Assembly: GCA_964538665.1 (NCBI GenBank)
Contig: CAZIEB010000029.1
Coordinates: 1 to 6,897 of the forward strand
From: JAPUDQ01 sp964538665
GTDB taxonomy: Bacteria; Patescibacteriota; Saccharimonadia; Saccharimonadales; Saccharimonadaceae
Direction: 5' to 3'
Length of the DNA: 6,897 nucleotides
A program made the position numbers and the translations under genes. The notes under the pieces were generated by a model. The model did no database searches. It was not told the origin of the DNA and worked only from the letters and a program-made list of their open reading frames with translations. Below, one piece after another: positions 1-5,818 of this stretch. How positions within the stretch are numbered: position 1 is the first letter of the stretch; the number at the start of each line of letters is the position of its first letter.

Positions 1-494
1 ATGTATTCGCCGGGCATAGCCGAGAGCTCGTCGCGGTAACACACAGTAGCTGTGCGGCTAAGATAGCGCAGGGCAAAGGGATGATCCATCGCACGAAGTG
101 ACCTGACGTGAGATATGGTTGCAGCAATACCACTACCACCGGCTATGAGACCTATATTATCGGGATATCCATCTACTGCAAGTGGGCCATTGAGTGGCTG
201 CGAGATGTCTATGTGCATACCAGGCTTTGCGGTATCGATGCACCAATTTGATACGACTCCTTGAGGGCTGCGGATGACGGTAAATGACAGTCTACTGTCT
301 TGTGGTATTCCCGAGAAAGAATATTGGCGTATATACGAAGTACTATCGGGCAGCGTGACTCGCACGATACAGTGCTGGCCAGGTCGAAACTCGTAGTGTG
401 CGGGTCGCGTCGTCGCGATACTCACAGCATCACGTGCCTCTGTAGTCACGGACGTGATTTTGACGGTATGCCAGGTGTATGGATCAACCAACAT
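1..494 (-). CDS. Ferredoxin-NAD(P)H reductase-like flavoprotein, N-terminal part (cut by window edge)
   Basis: The reverse strand from the ATG at 494 is open to the window edge and gives 164 residues. Seen: an N-terminal beta-barrel with PGQH (residues 38-41), the FAD-binding motif R-x-Y-S in RQYSFSG (56-62), a GVVSNW segment (79-84) where the family contacts the flavin phosphate, and the start of the NAD(P)-binding lobe with GGSGIA (119-124). The fragment ends in CYRDELSAMPGEY, within the nucleotide-binding lobe. Known of the family: these enzymes pass electrons from NAD(P)H through FAD to a ferredoxin domain or partner oxygenase/desaturase. A C-terminal 2Fe-2S domain may or may not follow outside the window. 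The order of motifs and the VSN segment recall reductases of stearoyl-CoA desaturases, but the partner is not visible. The start is supported by a -10 box (TATACT, 501-506) six bases upstream; there is no Shine-Dalgarno. Family call is firm, exact partner unknown. Confidence 0.85.
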   Translation of the reverse strand, partial: MLVDPYTWHTVKITSVTTEARDAVSIATTRPAHYEFRPGQHCIVRVTLPDSTSYIRQYSFSGIPQDSRLSFTVIRSPQGVVSNWCIDTAKPGMHIDISQPLNGPLAVDGYPDNIGLIAGGSGIAATISHVRSLRAMDHPFALRYLSRTATVCYRDELSAMPGEY

Positions 495-500
495 GGTACA

Positions 501-517
501 AGTATATCTGTTACACT
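501..517. promoter_or_regulatory. Compact divergent promoter region between the flavin reductase and folD
   Basis: The whole 30-bp gap (495-524) serves two divergent genes. On the minus strand TATACT (501-506) lies 6 nt before the reductase ATG. On the plus strand TGTTACACT (509-517) is an extended -10 (TGn-TACACT) that lies 7 nt before the folD ATG at 525. With transcription starting about 7 nt after a -10 box, both mRNAs would begin at or next to the start codon, so both would be leaderless. No good -35 hexamer is seen for either, and each would have to lie within or beyond the opposing gene start. A TGGTAC hexamer occurs twice (494-499 and 517-522). Assignment rests on reading alone. Confidence 0.55.
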
Positions 518-524
518 GGTACTA

Positions 525-1337
525 ATGAAATATTTGTCTGGCTCAGAGCTTGTCGGCTATATTAAGGAACGACAAGCAAAACAAGTTCGGGGATTGCGCC
601 AAGCCTTTGGTGTCTTTCCTAAACTTGCAATAGTGCAGACAAACCATCTACCTGTGATAGATACCTATGTGCAGCTCAAACAGCGTTATGGAGCCGATAT
701 TTTGGTGGATGTTACGCAGCACGCTGTGACGATGGATACTATTTTGGATACTATTCACTCGCTCAACAAGGATGATTCGGTACACGCGGTGATTGTCCAG
801 TTGCCGCTTGCCGAGACGAATGCCACTGATGATATCTTGCGAGCAGTTGCTGCACACAAAGATGTCGACGGACTTGGTGATGGAAATATATTTGATCCTG
901 CAACAGCACTCGCAATCAACTGGCTCTGTGCTGGCTATAACATCGATTTGTCGCAACAAAAAATTCTCATCGTTGGGCAGGGGAGGCTCGTCGGCGCGCC
1001 ACTCGCTCGTATGTGGCAGAATTCTGGCTACGACGTCAGGACAATCGAAAAATCAGACACATCTCACCTAGCTGAATACTGTCAGGACTCAACACTCGTA
1101 GTGAGTGGCGCAGGTGTACCCGGACTCATCACAAGCGACATGGTCGCCAAAGATGCGATAGTGATTGATGCTGGCACTGCTTCAGAAAGCGGCAAGATAG
1201 TCGGTGATGTCGCAGATGACGTCTATGAGCGGCAAGACCTCACTATCACGCCTCGAAAAGGCGGAGTTGGCCCATTGACGGTTTCGGCGTTGTTTGACAA
1301 TGTCTTGCGAGCAGCGCTAGCTACGAAGCAATCTTGA
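525..1337 (+). CDS. folD: Bifunctional methylenetetrahydrofolate dehydrogenase / methenyltetrahydrofolate cyclohydrolase
   Basis: A 270-residue cytosolic enzyme of one-carbon metabolism that interconverts 5,10-methylene-, methenyl- and 10-formyl-THF with NAD(P). Seen: TYVQLK (47-52) with the conserved Tyr48 and catalytic Lys52; VQLPL (91-95) with the conserved Gln; KDVDG (112-116) with the catalytic-region Asp; a Rossmann motif VGQGRLVGAP (150-159); VIDAGT (213-218); and the C-terminal signature GGVGPLT (246-252). The start is ATG 525 (MKYLSGSEL). The frame stays open upstream to about 300, but that stretch lies antisense to the flavin reductase. Slightly shorter than the usual 280-300 residues. 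Divergent points: GQGRLVG replaces the usual GRSxxVG, PATALAI stands where PCTPxGI is usual, GDGN replaces HPYN, and TPRKGGVG replaces TPVPGGVG. The last 17 bp overlap the convergent response regulator. Function is secure from the active site; cofactor preference is uncertain. Confidence 0.93.
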   Translation: MKYLSGSELVGYIKERQAKQVRGLRQAFGVFPKLAIVQTNHLPVIDTYVQLKQRYGADILVDVTQHAVTMDTILDTIHSLNKDDSVHAVIVQLPLAETNATDDILRAVAAHKDVDGLGDGNIFDPATALAINWLCAGYNIDLSQQKILIVGQGRLVGAPLARMWQNSGYDVRTIEKSDTSHLAEYCQDSTLVVSGAGVPGLITSDMVAKDAIVIDAGTASESGKIVGDVADDVYERQDLTITPRKGGVGPLTVSALFDNVLRAALATKQS

Positions 1338-1695
1338 GCGTTTGTTTGACGCGGTCGACGACTTGACGAGGTGTGTAATCAGCTTTGACGATATAACTTT
1401 CGATACCGAGGCTCCTGAGATGCTTGGGAGCTTCTTCTTCGCCCAAGTTGGTGAGTACAATGACCGGAATGTGTTTGCCCCAGTCGTGCTGACGAATTTC
1501 AGTTAGGGCCTCATCGCCATTCATTTCTGGCATTTGTAGGTCTAGCAATATGAGGTCGGGCTTGGTTTTTTCGACCAGTTCAACTCCTTGAGATCCGTTA
1601 TGGGCAACATGCACCGTAAACCCGTCTGACTCAAATTTCATACGGTACATTTGCGAGATTACTGGGTCGTCTTCGATAATTGCGATTGTGGTCAT
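1321..1695 (-). CDS. Single-domain CheY-like response regulator
   Basis: A 124-residue stand-alone receiver domain with no output domain. Seen: the acidic pair Asp9-Asp10 (IIEDDP), phospho-acceptor Asp52 in LLDLQMPEMNG (50-60), switch Thr82 in VLTN, and Lys104 in VKADYTP, where most receivers have KP. All residues needed for phosphotransfer and Mg2+ binding are present. With no DNA-binding domain it probably acts by protein contact or as a phosphorelay intermediate. The closest candidate kinase is the multi-TM histidine kinase at 3645-5762, on the opposite strand about 2 kb away. The stop codon (TAG, 1321-1323) lies inside the end of folD, giving a 17-bp tail-to-tail overlap with no separate terminator. 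It starts 13 bp after the PlsC-like gene and may be co-transcribed with it, but has its own -10 box 7 nt before the ATG. Confidence 0.93.
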   Translation of the reverse strand: MTTIAIIEDDPVISQMYRMKFESDGFTVHVAHNGSQGVELVEKTKPDLILLDLQMPEMNGDEALTEIRQHDWGKHIPVIVLTNLGEEEAPKHLRSLGIESYIVKADYTPRQVVDRVKQTLKIAS

Positions 1696-1702
1696 GGTAA
1701 TA

Positions 1703-1708
1703 AGTATA
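1703..1708 (-). promoter_or_regulatory. Putative -10 box (TATACT) of the response regulator, abutting the plsC-like stop codon
   Basis: On the reverse strand the plsC-like gene ends ...AAA AAA TAG and TATACT follows directly. Then come TATTACC and the response-regulator ATG (1693-1695). The 7-nt spacing fits a leaderless internal transcript in addition to read-through from the plsC-like gene. No -35 hexamer at 16-18 bp is convincing, and no Shine-Dalgarno is present. Confidence 0.5.
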
Positions 1709-2329
1709 CTATTTTTTTACTTCAAGCGCGTAAATCTTTTCCATTATCTGCTCGGCGCTTTGACCGGACGCATCGTAGGGCGACCCAACAGTTATCGAAA
1801 ACGAAGGTATAAATTTTGATTTTCTTGGTGTGATATGCACCGGCACAAGCCGAACATTGGGCTGATTTACTAACACTGCTACCCCGTGCTTTGGTGCTGG
1901 TCTCGTGCCTCGGGTAATCCTTCCTTCCGGGAATATGACCACCGTATTATTTTGCGCCAGCAGACGAGTAGAAGCTTCGAGTCCGTAAGCCCAATCTTCA
2001 TATGGGTGAGATGGATACGAGCCAAGTTGTCGCATTGTAGTGCGTAGGTAGCCTCGTTCTAGGAATTTTGGGGCTGCAATAAACCTACATGGTAATAATG
2101 GTCGGAGTCGTTTCCATCCAAGAGCGGTCGTCGCCATAAATGGATCAAACCAATAGACATGAGAGCTTGCGATAACATAGTGGTAACGGTGGTCGACGGC
2201 CCAATCCTCGTCTACATATATACGGCTTCTACTGAGAATGAAAAATATTTTTGTCACAGCAAAAGAAATGTGTTGCCACATCGCAATTCGCCAATGGGGT
2301 TCGTCATAAACAATGTTCGGTATTTTCAC
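1709..2329 (-). CDS. PlsC-like 1-acyl-sn-glycerol-3-phosphate acyltransferase family protein
   Basis: A 206-residue membrane-associated acyltransferase of the PlsC/AGPAT family, which transfers acyl groups from acyl-ACP or acyl-CoA to lysophospholipid-type acceptors. Seen: the catalytic H-x4-D motif as His57-VYWF-Asp62, the substrate-binding block FPEGR (134-138), a KHGVAVL segment (148-154) and the LVPVHI strand (161-166), all in the usual order. A hydrophobic N-terminal stretch (about 15-33, ISFAVTKIFFIL) probably anchors it. The start codon is GTG at 2327-2329 (GTG AAA ATA CCG); a TATAGT -10 box lies 8 nt upstream and there is no Shine-Dalgarno. The length is a little below the family norm of 220-250, but all core blocks are present. 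It is divergent from the AAR-like gene and followed by the response regulator after 13 bp. Exact acceptor and donor are unknown; the family has members that act on other lipids. Confidence 0.87.
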   Translation of the reverse strand: MKIPNIVYDEPHWRIAMWQHISFAVTKIFFILSRSRIYVDEDWAVDHRYHYVIASSHVYWFDPFMATTALGWKRLRPLLPCRFIAAPKFLERGYLRTTMRQLGSYPSHPYEDWAYGLEASTRLLAQNNTVVIFPEGRITRGTRPAPKHGVAVLVNQPNVRLVPVHITPRKSKFIPSFSITVGSPYDASGQSAEQIMEKIYALEVKK

Positions 2330-2337
2330 TACTGTGT

Positions 2338-2345
2338 ACTATACT
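2338..2345. promoter_or_regulatory. Bidirectional promoter with overlapping opposed -10 boxes (plsC-like / AAR-like)
   Basis: The 8-mer ACTATACT reads TATACT on the plus strand (2340-2345) and TATAGT on the minus strand (2338-2343). The two -10 hexamers therefore share four bases and point in opposite directions. For the plsC-like gene the box is 8 nt before the GTG, so the mRNA would be essentially leaderless. For the AAR-like gene, initiation near 2352 would give a leader of about 25 nt before ATG 2377 and would exclude the upstream ATG at 2347. Possible -35-like hexamers (TTGAAC, minus strand 2358-2363; TTGTAT, minus strand 2363-2368) have poor spacing. Shared -10 elements of this kind are known in bacterial bidirectional promoters; here the assignment is from sequence only. 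Confidence 0.5.
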
Positions 2346-2376
2346 AATGATTAATAAGTTCAATACAAACACTACC

Positions 2377-3648
2377 ATGAAACACACGAGACCGGAAGAC
2401 TTATACACAGTAAAGCATTGGCGACCTAAGTACGGGCGCTACAATCTCGATATAATTCTCAAGAGGCTAGAAGATATATCTCAATTCGAAAATGTCGATG
2501 CAGGTCGACTGCAGCAGTCTGAACAATTTGTGAGACGTGTATTTGACCAGTACTGGAGCAAACAGCCAATAGACAGCCGACACTATGAGTTTGTGTTTGC
2601 GGTTCCAACTCGCATTCGACGGGGTGACGATGAATACCATAGCGAAGCAGCATCATTCTTGCCTATTATTCAAGATTTAGACAGCGAGCTCGCACAGTTG
2701 TTTATCAGTGAATTGCCCCCTTGTGTCATCGAAGAATACCCGCAAGGAGCGATTGTGTTTGTCCCATTGTTTTCTGATCTCCTGACCGACTATAGAATGC
2801 CGCTGCTACTCAAGCGAAGGGTCAATGCCATTGTCGATGATACGGCAAAGTTTATCGCAAGCAAGTTACATGCAAATATTGTTGGGCTTGGTGGGACGTT
2901 ACCTAAGATCACGTCTTTTGGTGCGCCGCTACGGAAACATGGTCTACAAACAACGACAGGGCACGGTGGTACTGCAACGCTCATAGGTAATATATTTGAT
3001 TATTTCTATCGGCAAAAACCAGCCGACTCACTCGTCGGTATTATCGGGTGTGGCGCAATTGGAGAAGCTACTGCTGATCTGCTCCTGAGTAAATACCCCG
3101 ACCTAAGAATATGCATGCATGACAAGAGAGAAAAGTATCAATTAAAGATTATCAATCGTTTGAAAGCTGATTATGGTTCACATCGGGTGTATGGGGCAGG
3201 AAGCAATACGCAACTCCTCGCTGATGCAACCATAATTATATCTGCAATTACTTCTAGCATTTCGATACCATCTACTCTTGATTTGACCGGAAAAATCATA
3301 ATTGATGATAGCCAACCCGGAAGTTTTGATGGCAATCAGGTCAGAGCACACGACGGCACGCTAGTATGGGTTGTTGGACATGATACTACAAAAACTGGGC
3401 ATATGCGCCGCATAGGAGGCTATTCATTTGGTGAGTATGGCTTGGCTATGCCGGGTGACGTGTGGGGCTGCGAGGCTGAAGTGGCTGCAATATGGGCGGC
3501 CAAAAGATATGACTTACGAATAGAGAGCCCGGTAACCGTCGAGCAGACCAAAAATATCGGTCAGCTCTTTGATGAAGTAGGGGTCGGGCTAGCGCAGTGG
3601 CAGGAGCATGGACGATTGCTGGGGACATCCCATGGGTTGGTCCCATGA
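2377..3648 (+). CDS. Rossmann-fold oxidoreductase resembling long-chain acyl-[acyl-carrier-protein] reductase (AAR)
   Basis: A 423-residue protein. Seen: an N-terminal region with no motif I recognise (1-120); a segment ending NIVGLGGTLPKIT (167-179); TTTGHGGTAT (192-201); a nucleotide-binding motif IIGCGAIGEAT (222-232); IIIDDSQPGSFD (307-318); and GCEAE (364-368) with Cys365. From memory, cyanobacterial AAR has these elements in the same order (LGGFTSI, TTGNTHTAY, VGATGDIG, VLIDGGYPKN, MFACFAEAM), and its catalytic Cys294 lies in the last. AAR reduces fatty acyl-ACP/CoA to fatty aldehyde with NADPH through a Cys-bound acyl intermediate. The query is about 80 residues longer, mostly at the N-terminus. 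The start ATG 2377 is preferred over in-frame ATG 2347, which sits 1 nt after the -10 box and would not be transcribed. It overlaps the histidine kinase by 4 bp and diverges from the PlsC-like gene. It could instead be another dehydrogenase of the shikimate-dehydrogenase/glutamyl-tRNA-reductase type; the substrate is inferred. Confidence 0.62.
   Translation: MKHTRPEDLYTVKHWRPKYGRYNLDIILKRLEDISQFENVDAGRLQQSEQFVRRVFDQYWSKQPIDSRHYEFVFAVPTRIRRGDDEYHSEAASFLPIIQDLDSELAQLFISELPPCVIEEYPQGAIVFVPLFSDLLTDYRMPLLLKRRVNAIVDDTAKFIASKLHANIVGLGGTLPKITSFGAPLRKHGLQTTTGHGGTATLIGNIFDYFYRQKPADSLVGIIGCGAIGEATADLLLSKYPDLRICMHDKREKYQLKIINRLKADYGSHRVYGAGSNTQLLADATIIISAITSSISIPSTLDLTGKIIIDDSQPGSFDGNQVRAHDGTLVWVVGHDTTKTGHMRRIGGYSFGEYGLAMPGDVWGCEAEVAAIWAAKRYDLRIESPVTVEQTKNIGQLFDEVGVGLAQWQEHGRLLGTSHGLVP
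3631..3647 (+). promoter_or_regulatory. Hairpin enclosing the histidine kinase start codon at the ATGA overlap
   Basis: CATGGG (3631-3636), loop TTGGT, CCCATG (3642-3647): a perfect 6-bp, GC-rich stem whose 3' arm contains the kinase ATG. A competing stem GGGAC (3622-3626) / GTCCC (3640-3644) covers the same region. Because no Shine-Dalgarno precedes this start, the kinase is probably translated by coupling, with ribosomes finishing the AAR-like gene melting the hairpin. This is inferred from base pairing alone. Confidence 0.45.
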
Positions 3649-5762
3649 TTTCCTTACTACTATTCATTGCATTGGCGGTCACTATTGCGATCAATATGAC
3701 AATGGCTCTTATGGTCCTTGGTATGAGTACATCCTACCGACGATCGGTTCGGCCTTTTGTATATTCGGCGACAGCAGTAATACTATGGACTATTGGCGCG
3801 GGTTTGCTGCAGCTAATCGGCGCTCATCCGTCGGTGTACTATATTGGTTCGGTCCTGTTCCTGATTAGCCCTCTCTGGGTTATGTATTATCTGTATTTGT
3901 TTATACTGAGGTTTCCGCAGGAACTCCAGATAGACAAAAGAATTCGCTTGGCGACGGTATCGGCGACAGCGCTCGCGTCGGCAATTGTGCTGTACAACGT
4001 CAGATATTTATTGTGGGTAGATCCTGCAGCCGCTATCGTAGAGGTAAATACGATTGGATATGCTGCGTATGCAGTATTATTCATGTATTACACAACGATT
4101 ATTACGCTGACATTTTTCCAACAATGGAAACGGTTCATAGGACTACAGAGAGCGCAAATAGGGTTTGTGTACACAGGGGCGATATTGAGCAGCGCGCTCG
4201 CATTTGTGACAAACCTGGCAATGCCGATACTTGGAAATGCTCGCTATATCTGGCTTGGTCCAGTGTTTACGCTTCTATACGCAGTTGGTTACACGGTGGC
4301 AATCAAGAAATATCGGTTATTTGATATTCGGCAATTCGCGGCTCGTGCAGTGACGTATGCTTCGACGCTGTTGGCTCTCTTACTTATCTATAGCTTGACC
4401 GTGTATCTTACAAGATACATCTTGACGACGTATTTCAGTATCTCAATAAATATCGAGCTGTTCTATGCGACCATGATGATGATTACGTTACTTTTGTTCA
4501 GCCCAGTGAAGCGCTCATTCGATGCTGCTACGCACAATGTATTTTTTCGACAAGATTATAACGAGCAAGACGTCATCGACCAACTTGGTAATATTCTCCT
4601 TCGGGCTACTACAAAAGATGCCATCTTGAGACAGGTCGGTAAGTTGCTGAAAAAGAGTCTTAAAGTCTCGTTTGTTGAGTTCCAACCGGCTGATGATTCT
4701 CGGCACGCACAAATGTACGGACAGGTGTCCCACTCATCATCAATTGTAAATATTGAGGCAGAAATATCAGAAAAAATTCCTCATATCGACACCTTCAAAC
4801 ACGCGGGTACAGCACTCATCGTGCCACTCCAGACCAGGTCTCGAAAAATTGGATGGATTATTCTTGGTCAAAAGAAAAACGGAGCATCGTATACCGCTCG
4901 TGATGTCAAAACTATCGATATTGCGACAGATGAAATAACAATTGCGATAGACAATGCCACGCAGTATGAGCAGATTGAATCGTTCAACAAGACACTTCAA
5001 GCCAATATCAAAGAAGCCACCAAAGAGCTTGAGGTAAAGAACAAACAACTTCGCGAAATTGATGCCAGCAAGGACGAGTTTATCTCGATGGCGTCTCATC
5101 AGCTGCGGACGCCACTCACAAGCATCAAAGGCTACATCAGTATGTTGCTCGATGGGGATCTCGGCGAGCTCAATGCCGCGCAAAAGTCTGCGCTCCAGGA
5201 GGCCTATGATTCATCACAGCGGATGGTGTATCTCATCGGTGATTTCCTCAATCTTTCGCGCATACAGACTGGGCGGTTTGAGCTTGAGCTTGCCGATGTA
5301 TCGCTGCCAGATATACTCGCCGAAGAGATTGATCAGCTCCGCCAATCGGCCGAAAAACGGCATATCACATTGCTGTATAGCGCTCCCGAAAACTTTCCAC
5401 TCGTCTCTGCTGATCAGACCAAGATACGACAGGTCATGATGAACTTTATCGACAACGCGATTTATTATTCAAAACAGGTCGGAGGGGAAATACTTATCAC
5501 CCTCGAAAACCGGCAGGACAGCGTATTATTTAGCGTCAAAGACAACGGTATCGGAGTGCCCGCGAGTGTCCGAGCCCGACTCTTCACTAAGTTTTACCGT
5601 GCAGAAAACGCCCGCAAGGCACGTCCGGATGGCACTGGCATCGGTCTTTATATGTCAAAACGTGTTATTCTCGCCCATGGCGGCTCAGTTGTGTTTGAGA
5701 GTAAGGAAAACCAAGGCAGTGAGTTTGGGTTTGTACTCCCGATACATCCGCCAAAATCCTAA
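3645..5762 (+). CDS. Multi-TM sensor histidine kinase (7TM-type sensor, GAF-like region, HisKA, HATPase_c)
   Basis: A 705-residue membrane kinase. The start is ATG 3645, overlapping the upstream TGA as ATGA; an in-frame ATG at 3597 lies inside the upstream gene and would add 16 non-hydrophobic residues. Residues 1-290 hold about nine hydrophobic segments (near 1-26, 36-58, 64-88, 103-118, 134-157, 172-193, 201-219, 234-254, 270-287). The sequence KKYRLFDIRQFAAR (221-234) after the seventh is typical of 7TM-sensor kinases. A GAF-like region follows (about 310-435), then a charged coiled coil (444-479). The H-box FISMASHQLRTPL (479-491) places the phospho-acceptor at His485. The ATP-binding domain has the N-box NFIDNA (600-605), G1 DNGIGVP (633-639), F-box FTKFYR and G2 GTGIGLYMSK (663-672), so the kinase looks active. 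The signal is unknown; the buried sensor and the gene linkage suggest a membrane or lipid-linked cue. Probable partner: the response regulator at 1321-1695. Confidence 0.95.
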   Translation: MISLLLFIALAVTIAINMTMALMVLGMSTSYRRSVRPFVYSATAVILWTIGAGLLQLIGAHPSVYYIGSVLFLISPLWVMYYLYLFILRFPQELQIDKRIRLATVSATALASAIVLYNVRYLLWVDPAAAIVEVNTIGYAAYAVLFMYYTTIITLTFFQQWKRFIGLQRAQIGFVYTGAILSSALAFVTNLAMPILGNARYIWLGPVFTLLYAVGYTVAIKKYRLFDIRQFAARAVTYASTLLALLLIYSLTVYLTRYILTTYFSISINIELFYATMMMITLLLFSPVKRSFDAATHNVFFRQDYNEQDVIDQLGNILLRATTKDAILRQVGKLLKKSLKVSFVEFQPADDSRHAQMYGQVSHSSSIVNIEAEISEKIPHIDTFKHAGTALIVPLQTRSRKIGWIILGQKKNGASYTARDVKTIDIATDEITIAIDNATQYEQIESFNKTLQANIKEATKELEVKNKQLREIDASKDEFISMASHQLRTPLTSIKGYISMLLDGDLGELNAAQKSALQEAYDSSQRMVYLIGDFLNLSRIQTGRFELELADVSLPDILAEEIDQLRQSAEKRHITLLYSAPENFPLVSADQTKIRQVMMNFIDNAIYYSKQVGGEILITLENRQDSVLFSVKDNGIGVPASVRARLFTKFYRAENARKARPDGTGIGLYMSKRVILAHGGSVVFESKENQGSEFGFVLPIHPPKS

Positions 5763-5807
5763 AACTCGCCGCGGCAGATACGCTCGCGACGAGTTAGGAT
5801 TTTTTTA
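5758..5807 (+). terminator. Rho-independent terminator after the histidine kinase, possibly bidirectional
   Basis: The 5' arm (CCTAA...ACTCG-c-CGCG, beginning in the kinase stop codon) pairs with CGCG-a-CGAGT-TAGG (5784-5798) across an 11-nt loop. The stem has one C/A mismatch and a 2-nt A bulge, and an 8-T run follows (5800-5807). On the minus strand the same stem is followed by TTTT runs, so it may also end transcription of the convergent surface-protein gene, whose stop lies only 12 bp beyond the T run. Confidence 0.8.
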
Positions 5808-5818
5808 TTTGTGGCTAT

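Noticed and set aside
300..524. Upstream extension of the folD frame (75 extra codons)
   Set aside because: It lies fully antisense to the conserved flavin-reductase N-terminus, has no FolD similarity, and the MKYLSG start at 525 has a well-placed extended -10.
2251..2376. Upstream extension of the AAR-like frame, including ATG 2347
   Set aside because: The 2251-2329 part is antisense to the plsC-like gene, and ATG 2347 is 1 nt after the -10 box, so it would not be in the mRNA.
3629..3636. CCCATGGG palindrome as a possible operator
   Set aside because: A single 8-bp palindrome inside coding sequence is better explained by chance or by the start-codon hairpin it overlaps.
4767..5183. 138-codon open frame on the minus strand
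   Set aside because: Antisense shadow of the kinase GAF/coiled-coil/H-box region, with no recognisable domain and no start signals.
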